64,000 bases of DNA from Verrucomicrobiia bacterium (lineage in GTDB: Bacteria > Verrucomicrobiota > Verrucomicrobiia > Opitutales > Cerasicoccaceae): the NCBI GenBank assembly GCA_030432235.1, contig JAUIHT010000003.1:1-64000 (forward strand), in the 5' to 3' direction. This document shows, in pieces, positions 26,007 through 37,936 of the stretch. How positions within the stretch are numbered: the first letter of the stretch is position 1; every line of letters starts with the position of its first letter. A model generated the notes under the pieces. The model ran no database searches and was not told the DNA's origin. It saw only the letters and a program-made list of their open reading frames with translations. Made by a program: the position numbers and the translations under genes.

Positions 26007-26747
26007 ATGGCTTTAAAAGAGCACTTTGAGGGCTCCGGGAACTGGTTGTTCCGATGGAGGAGCTTCCTGCCGCTGGGCGTTATCGCGATCTTCTTTCTCA
26101 GCCTGAGAGATTTCCACTTTATCGCCAACAGCCACCACCTGGACCATCTCTGGGAGATATTCTGCCTGGCTGTCAGTTTCTTCGGCCTCGGCATCCGCGT
26201 CCTCACGATAGGTTACACGCCCAAGGGCACATCCGGACGGAACACCAAGCAACAAATCGCCGACACGCTGAACACCACGGGCATTTATGCGACCACCCGC
26301 AACCCGCTTTACCTGGGCAACTATTTCATGGGGCTCGGCATCGCCCTCTTCGTCCACACCTGGTGGCTGGCCCTCATCTATAGCCTGATCTTCTGGCTCT
26401 ACTACGAGCGCATCATCTTCGCCGAAGAAACCTACCTGCGCAAAAAATTCGGCCAAACGTATATGAACTGGGCCGACCGCACCCCGGCATTCCTCCCCAA
26501 GCCCTGGCAGTACACCAAGCCCAGCTTACCCTTTTCCCTGAAAAATGTGCTGCGGCGCGAGTACAGCGGGTTCTTCGCCGTGGTCGTCTGCATGTTCCTG
26601 ATGGAAACCATCGGCGACACCCTCATCTTCCACAAGCTGTACTTCGAAACTGAGTGGCTCTACGCCCTCGGCATCAGTTTCGTGATTTGGTTCAGCCTAC
26701 GCGCCCTTAAGAAAAAAACGCACCTGCTCGACGTCGAAGGCCGGTAG
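26007..26747 (+). CDS. Isoprenylcysteine methyltransferase-like membrane protein
   Basis: 246-residue integral membrane methyltransferase of the ICMT/PEMT superfamily. About five hydrophobic segments are present. The SAM-binding signature is visible as GIYATTRNPLYLGNYFMGLG (residues about 90-110) with the downstream YERIIFAEETYLRKKFGQTY block, whose acidic residues are conserved in the family. Bacterial members methylate lipids or lipid A phosphates; the substrate here is unknown. Transcribed divergently from the membrane-protein gene at 25837, with a 169-bp AT-rich gap. Confidence 0.85.
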   Translation: MALKEHFEGSGNWLFRWRSFLPLGVIAIFFLSLRDFHFIANSHHLDHLWEIFCLAVSFFGLGIRVLTIGYTPKGTSGRNTKQQIADTLNTTGIYATTRNPLYLGNYFMGLGIALFVHTWWLALIYSLIFWLYYERIIFAEETYLRKKFGQTYMNWADRTPAFLPKPWQYTKPSLPFSLKNVLRREYSGFFAVVVCMFLMETIGDTLIFHKLYFETEWLYALGISFVIWFSLRALKKKTHLLDVEGR

Positions 26748-26797
26748 CGGCCCCCACAGCTCCGCGAACATCCGTTCGCATTCGAATTGCGCCCATA

Positions 26798-26814
26798 GCG
26801 TCCAAAGTGGACGC
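26798..26814. other. Short perfect hairpin after the methyltransferase gene
   Basis: GCGTCCA (26798-26804) and TGGACGC (26808-26814) pair perfectly around AAG. No poly-T follows. It may be an operator or a weak terminator in the 210-bp gap before the hydrolase gene. Confidence 0.4.
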
Positions 26815-26957
26815 GTGGCGCCAGATTGGCTGCTTGTCGCTATGACAAAAGTGAAGTCGCGTTTCGGCAAGAATTCCCGTATGACAAATTTACGTATTTT
26901 ATACTTTTCAAAGATGTTAAAAACCGTAAACTGTAATGGAAACAACTACCGCACATC

Positions 26958-27935
26958 ATGCTATTCATCACCAACCGCTTTCCCAAACAAAGCATCCAGA
27001 CACGCGTCGGGCGTAAGTTCGATTTTGATTTACGCAACAATGCCGCCAGCAACTCGGTCTACTTCTGCCAACGCCATGGAGCAGATCAATACACGGAAAT
27101 TGGCAGCACCAACTTCCTCTCCATACTGAAAGAAGCCCGATACCGCCAGATACTCATCTATATTCACGGCTTTTCCAATCTGCCCGAGAGCGTGTTCGAG
27201 GCCACCGACGAGCTGCAAAAGCTGTGTGAAAATGCCAAAGAGCGCGAGGTGCTGGTCGTTCCCATGGTCTGGCCCTGCGATGACGATTTTGGCATCGTCC
27301 AGGATTATTGGGATGACCAAAAAGCTGCGGACGCCAGCGCCTACTCCTTCGCGCGCGTCCTGGAGAAATTCATCAAGTGGAGGAATTCCAACAAGTACAA
27401 CCCCGAGCAGGACCCTTGCCTGAAGCGCATCAATGTACTGGCCCACTCCATGGGTAACCGCGTCCTTCGCGAGACGCTGGCCGCCTGGAACAAGTACGAT
27501 TTGGCGGACGGTGTACCCCTGCTTTTTCGGAATACCTTCCTGGTCGCATCAGACATCGTAAACGAATCCCTGGAAGAAGGCATGCGCGGAGAGTACATCT
27601 GCCACGCATCCCGCAATGTCATCTCGTATTTTGCCTCGGACGACCTCGCCCTGCGCGCCAGCAAGGCATCCAACTTGAAAAACCGCATCGCATCCCGCCG
27701 ACTCGGGCACACCGGCCCGGAAAACATGGAGCTGACGCCGCCCAACGTCTACGCGGTCGATTGCGACGACGTAAACACCGCCTACGATTACCCCAAGGGC
27801 CACTCCTACTTCCGCTCCGGGCGGGTCAGGGGCGAACCCGGCCTAGTCTTCAAACACATATTTTCCGCCTTGGTCACCGGTCGCGTCTTCCCCGACGACG
27901 AGTACCGCCGCACCAGCATCATCCGGGAAAGCTAG
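26958..27935 (+). CDS. Alpha/beta hydrolase, DUF900 type
   Basis: 325-residue serine hydrolase-like protein without signal peptide. The oxyanion region is ILIYIHGFSN (about residue 66), and the nucleophile elbow is LAHSMGN with Ser at about 164. The acidic residue is probably in YFASDDLALRAS (about 228) and the catalytic His in GHSYF near residue 288. DUF900 proteins share this layout; substrates are unknown. The upstream 200 bp is AT-rich, with a TTTACGTATTTTATAC promoter-like segment. Codon use is less GC-extreme than in the neighbours. Confidence 0.85.
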   Translation: MLFITNRFPKQSIQTRVGRKFDFDLRNNAASNSVYFCQRHGADQYTEIGSTNFLSILKEARYRQILIYIHGFSNLPESVFEATDELQKLCENAKEREVLVVPMVWPCDDDFGIVQDYWDDQKAADASAYSFARVLEKFIKWRNSNKYNPEQDPCLKRINVLAHSMGNRVLRETLAAWNKYDLADGVPLLFRNTFLVASDIVNESLEEGMRGEYICHASRNVISYFASDDLALRASKASNLKNRIASRRLGHTGPENMELTPPNVYAVDCDDVNTAYDYPKGHSYFRSGRVRGEPGLVFKHIFSALVTGRVFPDDEYRRTSIIRES

Positions 27936-27989
27936 AGCTGTTTACATAAAGTCGTAGCCGTTATCTGGTTGGTTCAGCATACCGTCATC

Positions 27990-28190
27990 AAGGCTGAAAG
28001 CCTTATCCACCGTAGCCAGGGGCAACGCCCCTGGTAGGCTGATAAACAATTATCGCAGGCTCCAGGCCTGCTCCAACTATGCGCTACGCTTGTAGCAGGC
28101 CTTCAGCCTGCGAGTCTGTTACCTTCTCAATCCTAGGGCGTCGCCCTAGGCTTCGTTGGATCAGGCCGTTGGCCTGCAAAATAACAGCTA
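27990..28190. repeat. Palindrome cluster before miaB
   Basis: The gap 27936-28254 contains consecutive hairpins: CCAGGGGCAACGCCCCTGG (28016-28034), AGGCTCCAGGCCT-type, GCAGGCCTTCAGCCTGC, CCTAGGGCGTCGCCCTAGG and CAGGCCGTTGGCCTG. Stem sequences differ while the stem-loop layout is the same. The CAAC loop is shared with the hairpins at 9683 and 9977. No gene is supported. A CCTTCGTGGTTAAATCAC word borders the miaB stop. Confidence 0.75.
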
Positions 28191-28254
28191 CAACTTTTAT
28201 TAAAGCGCGCTAGCGCATACTCCTGGAATGCGTCCTTCGTGGTTAAATCACTCT

Positions 28255-29619
28255 TCACCGCACCCCGGCCAGCACCAGTTCACCGATGCAGTGGGAGACG
28301 TGGGCCTCGGTGATTTCGACCTGGACCAATTCCCCGATGAGGCGTTCGTCGCCGGGGAAGATGATTTTGCGATGGCCGCGGTTGCGCCCGAGGAACATCC
28401 CTTCGCCGCGCTTGGCGGGGGCTTCCACCAGCACTTCCTGCGTGGTGCCGAGCAGCGATTGGTTGCGCCGTAGCGACGTTTTTTCCAGGACGGCAAGCAG
28501 CTCCTGGTTACGGGCGCTTTTGACCTCGTCGCTGATCGAGTCGCCAAGAGGCTCGGCGGCGGTGCCGGGACGCACGCTGTACTTGAAGACGAAAGCCATG
28601 TCGAAGCCGACGTCCTCGAAGACCTGCCTGGTCCTCTCAAAATCCTCCTCGGTCTCACCGGGGAAGCCCACGATAACGTCCGTGGAGACCGTCACCTCGG
28701 GCGCGTTGGCGCGAACGGCATCGATGATACGCTTGAAGCGCTCCACGGTGTAGGGTCGCCGCATGGCCTTGAGTATACGGTCAGAGCCGCTTTGCAGAGG
28801 GAAATGGAAATTCTCGCAGAGCTTGTCGAGACGCCCGTAGCAATCGATCAGATCCTGCCGGAAGCCGACCGGGTGCGGGCTGGTGAAGCGGATGCGCTCC
28901 AGGCCCTCGACGGCGTTTACCTTTTCCAGGAGCTGCACAAAGGGGCTCTTGCCGTCGACGTAGGGGAACTCGCGCACGCCGTACTGGTTGACGATTTGCC
29001 CCAGCAGCGTGACCTCCTTCGTTCCGTTGGCCACCAGTTCCGCGACCTCGGCGACGATGTCGTCCATAGGCCGCGCGCGCTCGGGGCCACGGGTTTTCGG
29101 GACGATGCAGAAGCTGCACTTCATGTTGCAGCCCTGCATGATGCTGACGAAGGCGCTGATCTGCCGCCCCTCCTCCACGTGGGCCCGAATGGTGTTCTGG
29201 CTGCCGGCCTCGGTCTCGATGTCGACGATGCTCTCGGGGCGCGGTCCCTGCCCGCGCATCGTGGCCAGTAATGCGTCCAAATGCTCCGGGACGCGGTGAA
29301 ATTTCTGCGTGCCAACGAGCAGGTCCAGATCCGGCAGGCTGTCCAGGATGTCCGCGCCGCGGTTCTGCACCATGCAGCCCATCAGGCCGATAATGCGCTC
29401 GCGGCCTTTGCGCTGGTCCTGCTTGAGCAGCCGCCCGGCCTTGCCAATGGCTTTTTGCTCGGCCAGCTCACGCACGCTGCAGGTATTGAGCAGCACCACG
29501 TCCGCCTCGTCCTCGGCCTGGACGATGCTGTAGCCCCGTCCCCGGAGCATGGCTGCCACTGCTTCCGAGTCGCGCTCGTTCATCTGGCAGCCGTATGTCT
29601 TGATATAGACGCGGTTCAT
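28255..29619 (-). CDS. miaB: tRNA-2-methylthio-N6-dimethylallyladenosine synthase MiaB
   Basis: Radical-SAM methylthiotransferase that modifies A37 of tRNAs reading UNN codons. The start at ATG 29619 gives MNRVYIKTYGCQMNERDSE. The N-terminal UPF0004 domain supplies Cys 11, 47 (NTCSVRE) and 82 (MGCM) for the auxiliary cluster. The radical-SAM cluster is GCNMKCSFC with Cys 164, 168 and 171. A TRAM domain closes the protein (from about residue 385). Length 454 is normal. The extra upstream codons to 29661 are not conserved. Confidence 0.96.
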   Translation of the reverse strand: MNRVYIKTYGCQMNERDSEAVAAMLRGRGYSIVQAEDEADVVLLNTCSVRELAEQKAIGKAGRLLKQDQRKGRERIIGLMGCMVQNRGADILDSLPDLDLLVGTQKFHRVPEHLDALLATMRGQGPRPESIVDIETEAGSQNTIRAHVEEGRQISAFVSIMQGCNMKCSFCIVPKTRGPERARPMDDIVAEVAELVANGTKEVTLLGQIVNQYGVREFPYVDGKSPFVQLLEKVNAVEGLERIRFTSPHPVGFRQDLIDCYGRLDKLCENFHFPLQSGSDRILKAMRRPYTVERFKRIIDAVRANAPEVTVSTDVIVGFPGETEEDFERTRQVFEDVGFDMAFVFKYSVRPGTAAEPLGDSISDEVKSARNQELLAVLEKTSLRRNQSLLGTTQEVLVEAPAKRGEGMFLGRNRGHRKIIFPGDERLIGELVQVEITEAHVSHCIGELVLAGVR

Positions 29620-29726
29620 CTGCGAATCGCGCAACAAACCGCAAAGCCGCGCCGTGGTCAAGATCGGAGGAAGTTGTCAAGCTGGCCCGCAACTTGCATT
29701 CAGGTGAGAACCAGCTACCAAAAACT

Positions 29727-30176
29727 ATGGACGAGGAACAGCCTATCCGCGTGTTTGTCTACGGCACGCTCAAGCCCGGCGGCCACTATTGGGACCGCTT
29801 TTGCGAGGGCAAGGTGGTCGCGTCGGAGCCCGCCAAGGCAAAGGGCCGCCTCTATCACCTCCCCCTCGGCTACCCGGGCATGGTCATCGACGAATCCTCC
29901 TGGGCCATGGGCTATATTCTGACATTGAAGGACGAGATCGCGCTGGTCGGCTTTGACTATCTGGAAGGCTACGACGAAGAGCGCCCACCGGAGGAAAATG
30001 ATTATGATCGGCCCATGATCGAGGTGTTTTCACCCGAGGGCGACTCCCTCGGTATGGCCTGGACCTACACCATGACCCCCGAGCGCATCACCGAACATCG
30101 CGGCAAACTCGTCGAAAGCGGGGACTGGGTGGCGCCATTCAAAGGCGCTAGTGCGCAACCATGGCCATCAGCCTGA
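29727..30176 (+). CDS. Gamma-glutamylcyclotransferase-like protein
   Basis: 149-residue GGCT/AIG2-fold protein that may cyclise gamma-glutamyl amino acids or peptides. The substrate-binding VYGTLKPGGHYW motif is near the N-terminus and the catalytic Glu is likely in GFDYLEGYDEER. ATG 29727 is chosen over a TTG at 29694. Short intergenic distance to the divergent miaB. Downstream, the pilin gene is convergent with only seven bases between stops. Confidence 0.85.
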   Translation: MDEEQPIRVFVYGTLKPGGHYWDRFCEGKVVASEPAKAKGRLYHLPLGYPGMVIDESSWAMGYILTLKDEIALVGFDYLEGYDEERPPEENDYDRPMIEVFSPEGDSLGMAWTYTMTPERITEHRGKLVESGDWVAPFKGASAQPWPSA

Positions 30177-30183
30177 CGTTGTA

Positions 30184-30654
30184 CTACTCCTCGACAATCC
30201 AGTAGGGCCGACCGCCATCGACTGGTAACCAGAGGAAACTTCCGCTCGAAAGATCGCCGTCGTCGACTCTTTTATCGATTTGCAGGATCACGTCCATGTT
30301 GGGCTCGTTCAGGTTTCCCACACCGACTGCCGCCGTCACCCCTGCCGCAGCGTCGATATCGATATCCCACAATCCGCCTATCGGGGTTTGTGTTTCCATA
30401 AAGTTGGGCGGCAGATACTCCAAAAAGTCAGCCGGCGCCGTACCCGGCCCGGTATCGGCGGGGTAATCGCCATTGTCCAAGGCGTAAACCTCCATGGCGC
30501 TTTTAAAGACCCGCAAATCATTGGCGAAGGTCGCGACCACGGAATTCTGCCTCACTTTTCCAAAGAGAGCCACGGCCATGGTCGCCAGCATCCCGATGAT
30601 GACCACGACGATCATGATTTCGACCAGCGTAAAGCCTGCACTACCCCGCCTCAC
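30184..30654 (-). CDS. Type IV pilin / type II pseudopilin-like protein
   Basis: 156-residue prepilin with a class III signal: a short basic leader (MRRGSAG) is cut before FTLVEIMIVVVIIGMLATMA, with Glu at mature position 5 and a single membrane helix. The C-terminal globular part contains FANDLRVFKSAMEVYALDNG, as in GspG-type pseudopilins, and ends PYWIVEE. The start is a GTG at 30654; no upstream ATG is in frame and none downstream would keep the leader. No secretion or pilus genes adjoin it, so it is an orphan pilin gene, as often seen in this kind of genome. Confidence 0.88.
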   Translation of the reverse strand: MRRGSAGFTLVEIMIVVVIIGMLATMAVALFGKVRQNSVVATFANDLRVFKSAMEVYALDNGDYPADTGPGTAPADFLEYLPPNFMETQTPIGGLWDIDIDAAAGVTAAVGVGNLNEPNMDVILQIDKRVDDGDLSSGSFLWLPVDGGRPYWIVEE

Positions 30655-30765
30655 GGTGTAATATTCTGGAGAAATCAGGTCAAAACTTCAAGCGCTCGTA
30701 TTTTTTTCACATTCTGCTTACTTCGCTATTCCGCATGCGCCCCACGGGCTATTATTGCCACCGTC

Positions 30766-31584
30766 TCAGTGCGCAATAAGCGCCATGGCGGCGAAGCCCA
30801 GCACAACCAGAACGAATTTGACCCAGCGCCCGGCCGACCGGTGAAAGACCTCCACGAGGATGTCCATGCTGGCAATGTAAAGGAAGGTACCGGCGGCCAG
30901 GGCGTTGAAGACCGCCTCGGCCCACTCGACATGCCCCCCGTGCAGGCCGTGCATGGCTAGCATCCCGGCGACAATCCCCGCCGGCGTGACCAACGAGAAC
31001 ACGACGATGAGCTGGTTCACCCGTCGGCGCGTATACGAACTGCCCACCAGCGTCACGCCGAGCGCAAAGCTCTCCATCAGTTTGTGGGCCAGGATGGCCA
31101 CGAGCACCGCCAGGATCTGTGCTCCCTCCTCTATGGCCCCCAGGGCCAGCCCGGCGAAAAAAGCGTGCATGGACAGCGCCACCAGCAGCACCGCGGGATA
31201 GGTTGAGTTCCCCACCGCATGGTGGTGATGGCCAAGCGCCTCGTCCACCATACGCGGCTCATCGAAGTCCTGGCGCGGCGGAGCCACCTTCTCAATAAAG
31301 AGAATGAGCAGAAAACCCGCCGCCGCCAACAGCATGGCCCAGGGAAAAACATGGACGTGCTCCCCGGCGTGGACCTCGGCCAAGTGATTAAAAGCCTCAT
31401 GCGCATGCGGCAGCAGGTGCAGCAGGCCCGCCCCGAGGAAAATCCCGCCCGCGAAGGCGTTGCCCAGGCTCAGCCAATGCGCCGCCCCCGCCTGCCCGCG
31501 CAATCGCGTGGGCAGGAAGCCACCGGCCAGCGCCAGCAGTAACACCGCCAGCGCCCCAATTGCCTTGAGCCAATCCGGATCCAT
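30766..31584 (-). CDS. ZIP family metal transporter
   Basis: 272-residue inner-membrane zinc/iron importer. Eight hydrophobic segments are visible. His-rich loops include GLLHLLPHAHEAFNHL, GEHVHVFPW and the stretch GHHHHAVG (about residues 118-125). The metal site helices are represented by ALSMHAFFAGLALG and ILAHKLMESFALG. The gene is divergent from dnaK; the shared gap carries CRP/FNR-like sites. The metal specificity cannot be read directly. Confidence 0.9.
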   Translation of the reverse strand: MDPDWLKAIGALAVLLLALAGGFLPTRLRGQAGAAHWLSLGNAFAGGIFLGAGLLHLLPHAHEAFNHLAEVHAGEHVHVFPWAMLLAAAGFLLILFIEKVAPPRQDFDEPRMVDEALGHHHHAVGNSTYPAVLLVALSMHAFFAGLALGAIEEGAQILAVLVAILAHKLMESFALGVTLVGSSYTRRRVNQLIVVFSLVTPAGIVAGMLAMHGLHGGHVEWAEAVFNALAAGTFLYIASMDILVEVFHRSAGRWVKFVLVVLGFAAMALIAH

Positions 31585-31651
31585 TCGGCGGATTCAGGAG
31601 AGCCCCGGACTATAACGCAAGCATTTTGCAATAACAAGGTTTTCACGCAAG

Positions 31652-31667
31652 TGTGACAGATTTCACA
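31652..31667. promoter_or_regulatory. Perfect CRP/FNR-family palindrome between the ZIP gene and dnaK
   Basis: TGTGA-CAGATT-TCACA matches the TGTGA-N6-TCACA consensus bound by CRP-type regulators on both half-sites. It is 68 bp upstream of the ZIP start (31584, minus) and 153 bp upstream of dnaK. Confidence 0.65.
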
Positions 31668-31681
31668 TGACGCAGGATCAC

Positions 31682-31697
31682 TGTGACAGGTGTGACA
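31682..31697. promoter_or_regulatory. Tandem TGTGACA half-sites
   Basis: TGTGACA occurs at 31682 and again at 31691, 9 bp apart, with a third copy in the palindrome at 31652. They look like additional half-sites for the same regulator. Confidence 0.45.
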
Positions 31698-31753
31698 AAG
31701 TGCGCCATTCCCAGACGCTCCAAGGCGTCACCAAACGAGGCCAATAATTTTTA

Positions 31754-31774
31754 AGTCATTATAAAACAATGACT
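31754..31774 (+). promoter_or_regulatory. Inverted repeat over a candidate dnaK -10 region
   Basis: AGTCATT (31754-31760) and AATGACT (31768-31774) flank ATAAAAC, and a further AATGACT follows at once. A TATAAA lies across the first arm and spacer. The CIRCE operator (TTAGCACTC-N9-GAGTGCTAA) is absent, so control is not by a standard HrcA site. Confidence 0.4.
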
Positions 31775-31820
31775 AATGACTAAAAATGCACCGTGGCGCG
31801 GCACCTGCATAGGGATGGGC

Positions 31821-33794
<1,974 letters not shown>

Positions 33795-33807
33795 TTTAAA
33801 CGGTTAA

Positions 33808-33884
33808 TTGCACAGAAGGTCGCAAAGAACGCTAAGCCCAAAACACAACAGCAACCTTTGCGCTCTTTGCGGCCTTCTGTGCAA
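33808..33884. repeat. Long CTTTGCG-word inverted repeat between dnaK and groES
   Basis: The left arm 33808-33836 (TTGCACAGAAGGTCGCAAAG...) matches the reverse complement of 33856-33884 at 26 of 29 positions, and two of the three mismatches become G-U pairs in RNA. The loop is 19 bases. There is no T-run, so it is a strong hairpin rather than a typical terminator. Such a structure could partly terminate dnaK transcripts or protect their 3' ends. Confidence 0.85.
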
Positions 33885-33931
33885 ATCCCCTTTCAAACCA
33901 ATCAACCCTAACAACCAACACACACATAACT

Positions 33932-34237
33932 ATGGCAACCGCAGTTGCACCGAAGATCAAACCCCTCGGCGATCGCGTACTCGTGAAGCAGATCGAAGAG
34001 GATGAGCAAATCAAGGGCGGGATCATCATCCCCGACTCCGCCAAGGAAAAGCCACAGGAGGCCAAGGTCATCGCCCTGGGCACCGGCGCCAAGAACGAGT
34101 CCGGTGAAGTCCAGCCCTTCAACGTGAAGGTCGGCGACATCGTCATCACCTCCAAATACGGCGGCACCGAGGTCAAGTTCGGCGGCGAGACCTACCAGCT
34201 CGTGCGTGAGGACGACATCCTCGGTATCATCGGCTAA
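33932..34237 (+). CDS. groS: Co-chaperonin GroES
   Basis: 101-residue lid of the GroEL cage. The mobile loop is [20 protein letters not shown], and [20 protein letters not shown] forms the core strands, all as in GroES. The start at 33932 is unambiguous, but the leader is A/C-rich (CCTAACAACCAACACACAC) with no Shine-Dalgarno sequence. groEL follows after 62 bp with a similar leader. No CIRCE element was seen upstream. Confidence 0.97.
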   Translation: MATAVAPKIKPLGDRVLVKQIEEDEQIKGGIIIPDSAKEKPQEAKVIALGTGAKNESGEVQPFNVKVGDIVITSKYGGTEVKFGGETYQLVREDDILGIIG

Positions 34238-34272
34238 TCGCCGCAGTCTCGACTGAACCCGGAACACATTAA

Positions 34273-35949
<1,677 letters not shown>

Positions 35950-35950
35950 G

Positions 35951-35988
35951 GTAGTCGAAAGCCGAAAGCGAAAAGCTTAAAGCACGAC
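35951..35988. repeat. AAAGC-word single arm after groEL
   Basis: GTCGAAAGCCGAAAGCGAAA and the following AAGCTTAAAGCACGAC belong to the word family of the inverted repeats at 14838 and 18313, but no second arm is present here. Confidence 0.6.
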
Positions 35989-36018
35989 AGCCAACATCAG
36001 CACTCAAGCAACTTTCAA

Positions 36019-36053
36019 GCGCCTCCGGTTTACTCCGGGGGCGTTTTTGTTTT
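36019..36053 (+). terminator. Rho-independent terminator of groES-groEL
   Basis: CGCCTCCGG (36020-36028) and CCGGGGGCG (36035-36043) form a 9-bp stem with one wobble and a 6-base loop, followed by TTTTTGTTTTG. Confidence 0.9.
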
Positions 36054-36089
36054 GTAGAGTGCCAAGCGGGTGTGCAGGCTGATCGCGCC

Positions 36090-36923
36090 ATGCTATCTCT
36101 TGACCAATTCGACAAAGCCCGCGCCTTTATTTACCGGCACGGGGACCTGCTCACCTACCGGCGCTTCGCCTGGCATTTCGAAGGCGGCAGCAAAGACGCC
36201 TACCTAGACGCCTTGGCCGGTTACCAGAACGCCGACGGCGGCTTCGGCAGCGGCCTCGAAAAGGACATCCTCGCGCCGGACAGCACGGGCATCGCCGCGG
36301 AGATGGCCCTGGGCTATCTGGACGAGATGGGCGTCAACGACGGGCCGGTCTTTGAACACGTCCATGAGTGGATTGTCCGCAATGTGACCGAGAGCGACAA
36401 GCTGCCCCACCTGGTCGAAGCCATCAAGCGCTACCCGCATGGCCCCTGGTGGCTCGGTGAGGACAAGACACGCCTCCTTGGCGTGTCCGGCTATTTGGGA
36501 AAACTGGGCAAGGCACATCCGGCGGTCAGTGAGGCCGCGGCGACGGTGTTTGAGAAGAACTGCCTGCCGCTCCCGGACAAGTTCACCCTCTACGAGTATC
36601 CTGCCTTTCTGTTCCTGGAGCACGATCCGGCGGCGGAACGTTTTCCCGATTGCCGCGCCGAGCGCATCCCTAAGCTACTGGCCATGCTCGAGGGCGACAA
36701 CACGCACTACCCGCTCTACTTCTGCTATAACCGCTGGGAGTCCGGCGAAATCGAGCCCGCCGTCTGGAAATCGGAAGCGGCCAAAGCCGTAACCACGCTT
36801 CAGGAGGACGGCGGCATTGAGCTGACCAAGTACAAGCAGATCGATTCCTACGCGGCCTGGCGTCCTATTTGGACCCTGGATTTGCTGGTCATCCTCAAGC
36901 GAAAGAACCTGTTACACGTTTAG
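36090..36923 (+). CDS. Unknown protein with terpenoid-cyclase-like toroid motif
   Basis: 277 residues, soluble, helix-rich. The segment GYQNADGGFGSGLEKDIL (about residues 45-62) resembles the QxxDGGFG motif of alpha/alpha-toroid proteins (prenyltransferase/squalene-cyclase fold), and similar helical hairpins follow. Aromatic residues are abundant (HGPWWLGE, FCYNRWESGE, AAWRPIWTLDLL). I cannot assign a reaction. ATG 36090 (MLSLDQFDKAR) is preferred over the GTG at 36072. The next gene is convergent with eight bases between stops. Confidence 0.65.
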   Translation: MLSLDQFDKARAFIYRHGDLLTYRRFAWHFEGGSKDAYLDALAGYQNADGGFGSGLEKDILAPDSTGIAAEMALGYLDEMGVNDGPVFEHVHEWIVRNVTESDKLPHLVEAIKRYPHGPWWLGEDKTRLLGVSGYLGKLGKAHPAVSEAAATVFEKNCLPLPDKFTLYEYPAFLFLEHDPAAERFPDCRAERIPKLLAMLEGDNTHYPLYFCYNRWESGEIEPAVWKSEAAKAVTTLQEDGGIELTKYKQIDSYAAWRPIWTLDLLVILKRKNLLHV

Positions 36924-36930
36924 GTCGCTC

Positions 36931-37710
36931 TCAGCCAAACGTGAACTCCACCAGAACCGGGCGGTGGTCGGAGGCGTAGGTGCGCAGGACCTCCGTGTGC
37001 GTCTTTTTATAGGGGGCGGGCAGCAGGACGAAGTCGATGGTCTTGCTGGGCATGTGCGAGGGAAAGGTACGCGCGCCCTGCGGATAGAGGTGGTAGTCGC
37101 CGTGGCCTTTAACGAAGTGGAAGAGATGCGTGACGGCGTCGTCCACCCGCTCGGAGCCGCTGTTGAAGTCACCGCAGATAATCGGCGCCAGGCGCTGGCC
37201 GTTGCCGCCGGGGTGCGGCCGATCCGTGATGAAGGCGATGATCTTCTCGACCTGCTCGATGCGGCGTTTGCGCGAACGGAAGTCGAGGTGAAGGTTGATC
37301 AAAGGCAGGTGGTGGTTGCCGACGTCGATCTCGGCATACAAAAAGCCCTTTTCACCCAGCGTAGCCTGACCGAAGGGATTATTGGCCCACTCATGCACCG
37401 GGTAGCGCGAGAGCACACCGTTGCCGTAGCTTAGTTGCTTCTTACCCGTGCGGGTGGTGTTGATGCCATAGAGCTGGTGCATATGGCCGCTGTGCCCCTG
37501 GATGATCTCGAGCAGGTCCAAATGCTTGTTCCAGTGGGAATCCTGGTCGACCTCCTGCAGCGCCACGATATCCGCCCGGCTGGTTTTGACGACCTGCGCA
37601 ATCTTCTCCAGGTTCTTGCGCAGCTTCTTCTCGCCATGGAAGCCCTGGTAGAAGGACAGACCGCGCCCGTGCGCGATGTTGAAGGTCAGTAAACGAAGGG
37701 TGGTCGGCAT
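36931..37710 (-). CDS. Endonuclease/exonuclease/phosphatase family hydrolase
   Basis: 259-residue EEP-superfamily (DNase I-like) metal-dependent hydrolase. Conserved residues are in LTFNIAHGRG (Asn), IVALQEVDQD (Glu), LINLHLDF (His), ICGDFNS (Asp/Asn) and YASDHRPVLVEF (Asp/His). No signal peptide, so it acts in the cytosol. Substrate may be a phosphodiester in lipid or nucleic acid; adjacency to cardiolipin synthase allows a lipid role but does not prove it. Confidence 0.88.
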   Translation of the reverse strand: MPTTLRLLTFNIAHGRGLSFYQGFHGEKKLRKNLEKIAQVVKTSRADIVALQEVDQDSHWNKHLDLLEIIQGHSGHMHQLYGINTTRTGKKQLSYGNGVLSRYPVHEWANNPFGQATLGEKGFLYAEIDVGNHHLPLINLHLDFRSRKRRIEQVEKIIAFITDRPHPGGNGQRLAPIICGDFNSGSERVDDAVTHLFHFVKGHGDYHLYPQGARTFPSHMPSKTIDFVLLPAPYKKTHTEVLRTYASDHRPVLVEFTFG

Positions 37711-37936
37711 GAAGCAGCATGAAGTTTGTAGACCTGCCCCTAACTTTTCAAGCTCTCCATCGCTTTGATTAGAGAATCAAAAGTCATATTACCTGTCGTG
37801 CTGATAGCGGAACGATAAAAATTTCGAGCCCGCCATCGGTTTAATACGAGTCACACGGCAAAAACCTATCTCGTTGACTCTTGAGCGATTAAAACTTCCC
37901 AAAGCGGCCAACCATCGCTTAGGTAGGGCCGGAAAC

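Noticed and set aside
33795-33931. CIRCE operator expected upstream of groES
   Set aside because: No TTAGCACTC/GAGTGCTAA pair is present; the only inverted repeat is the CTTTGCG element.
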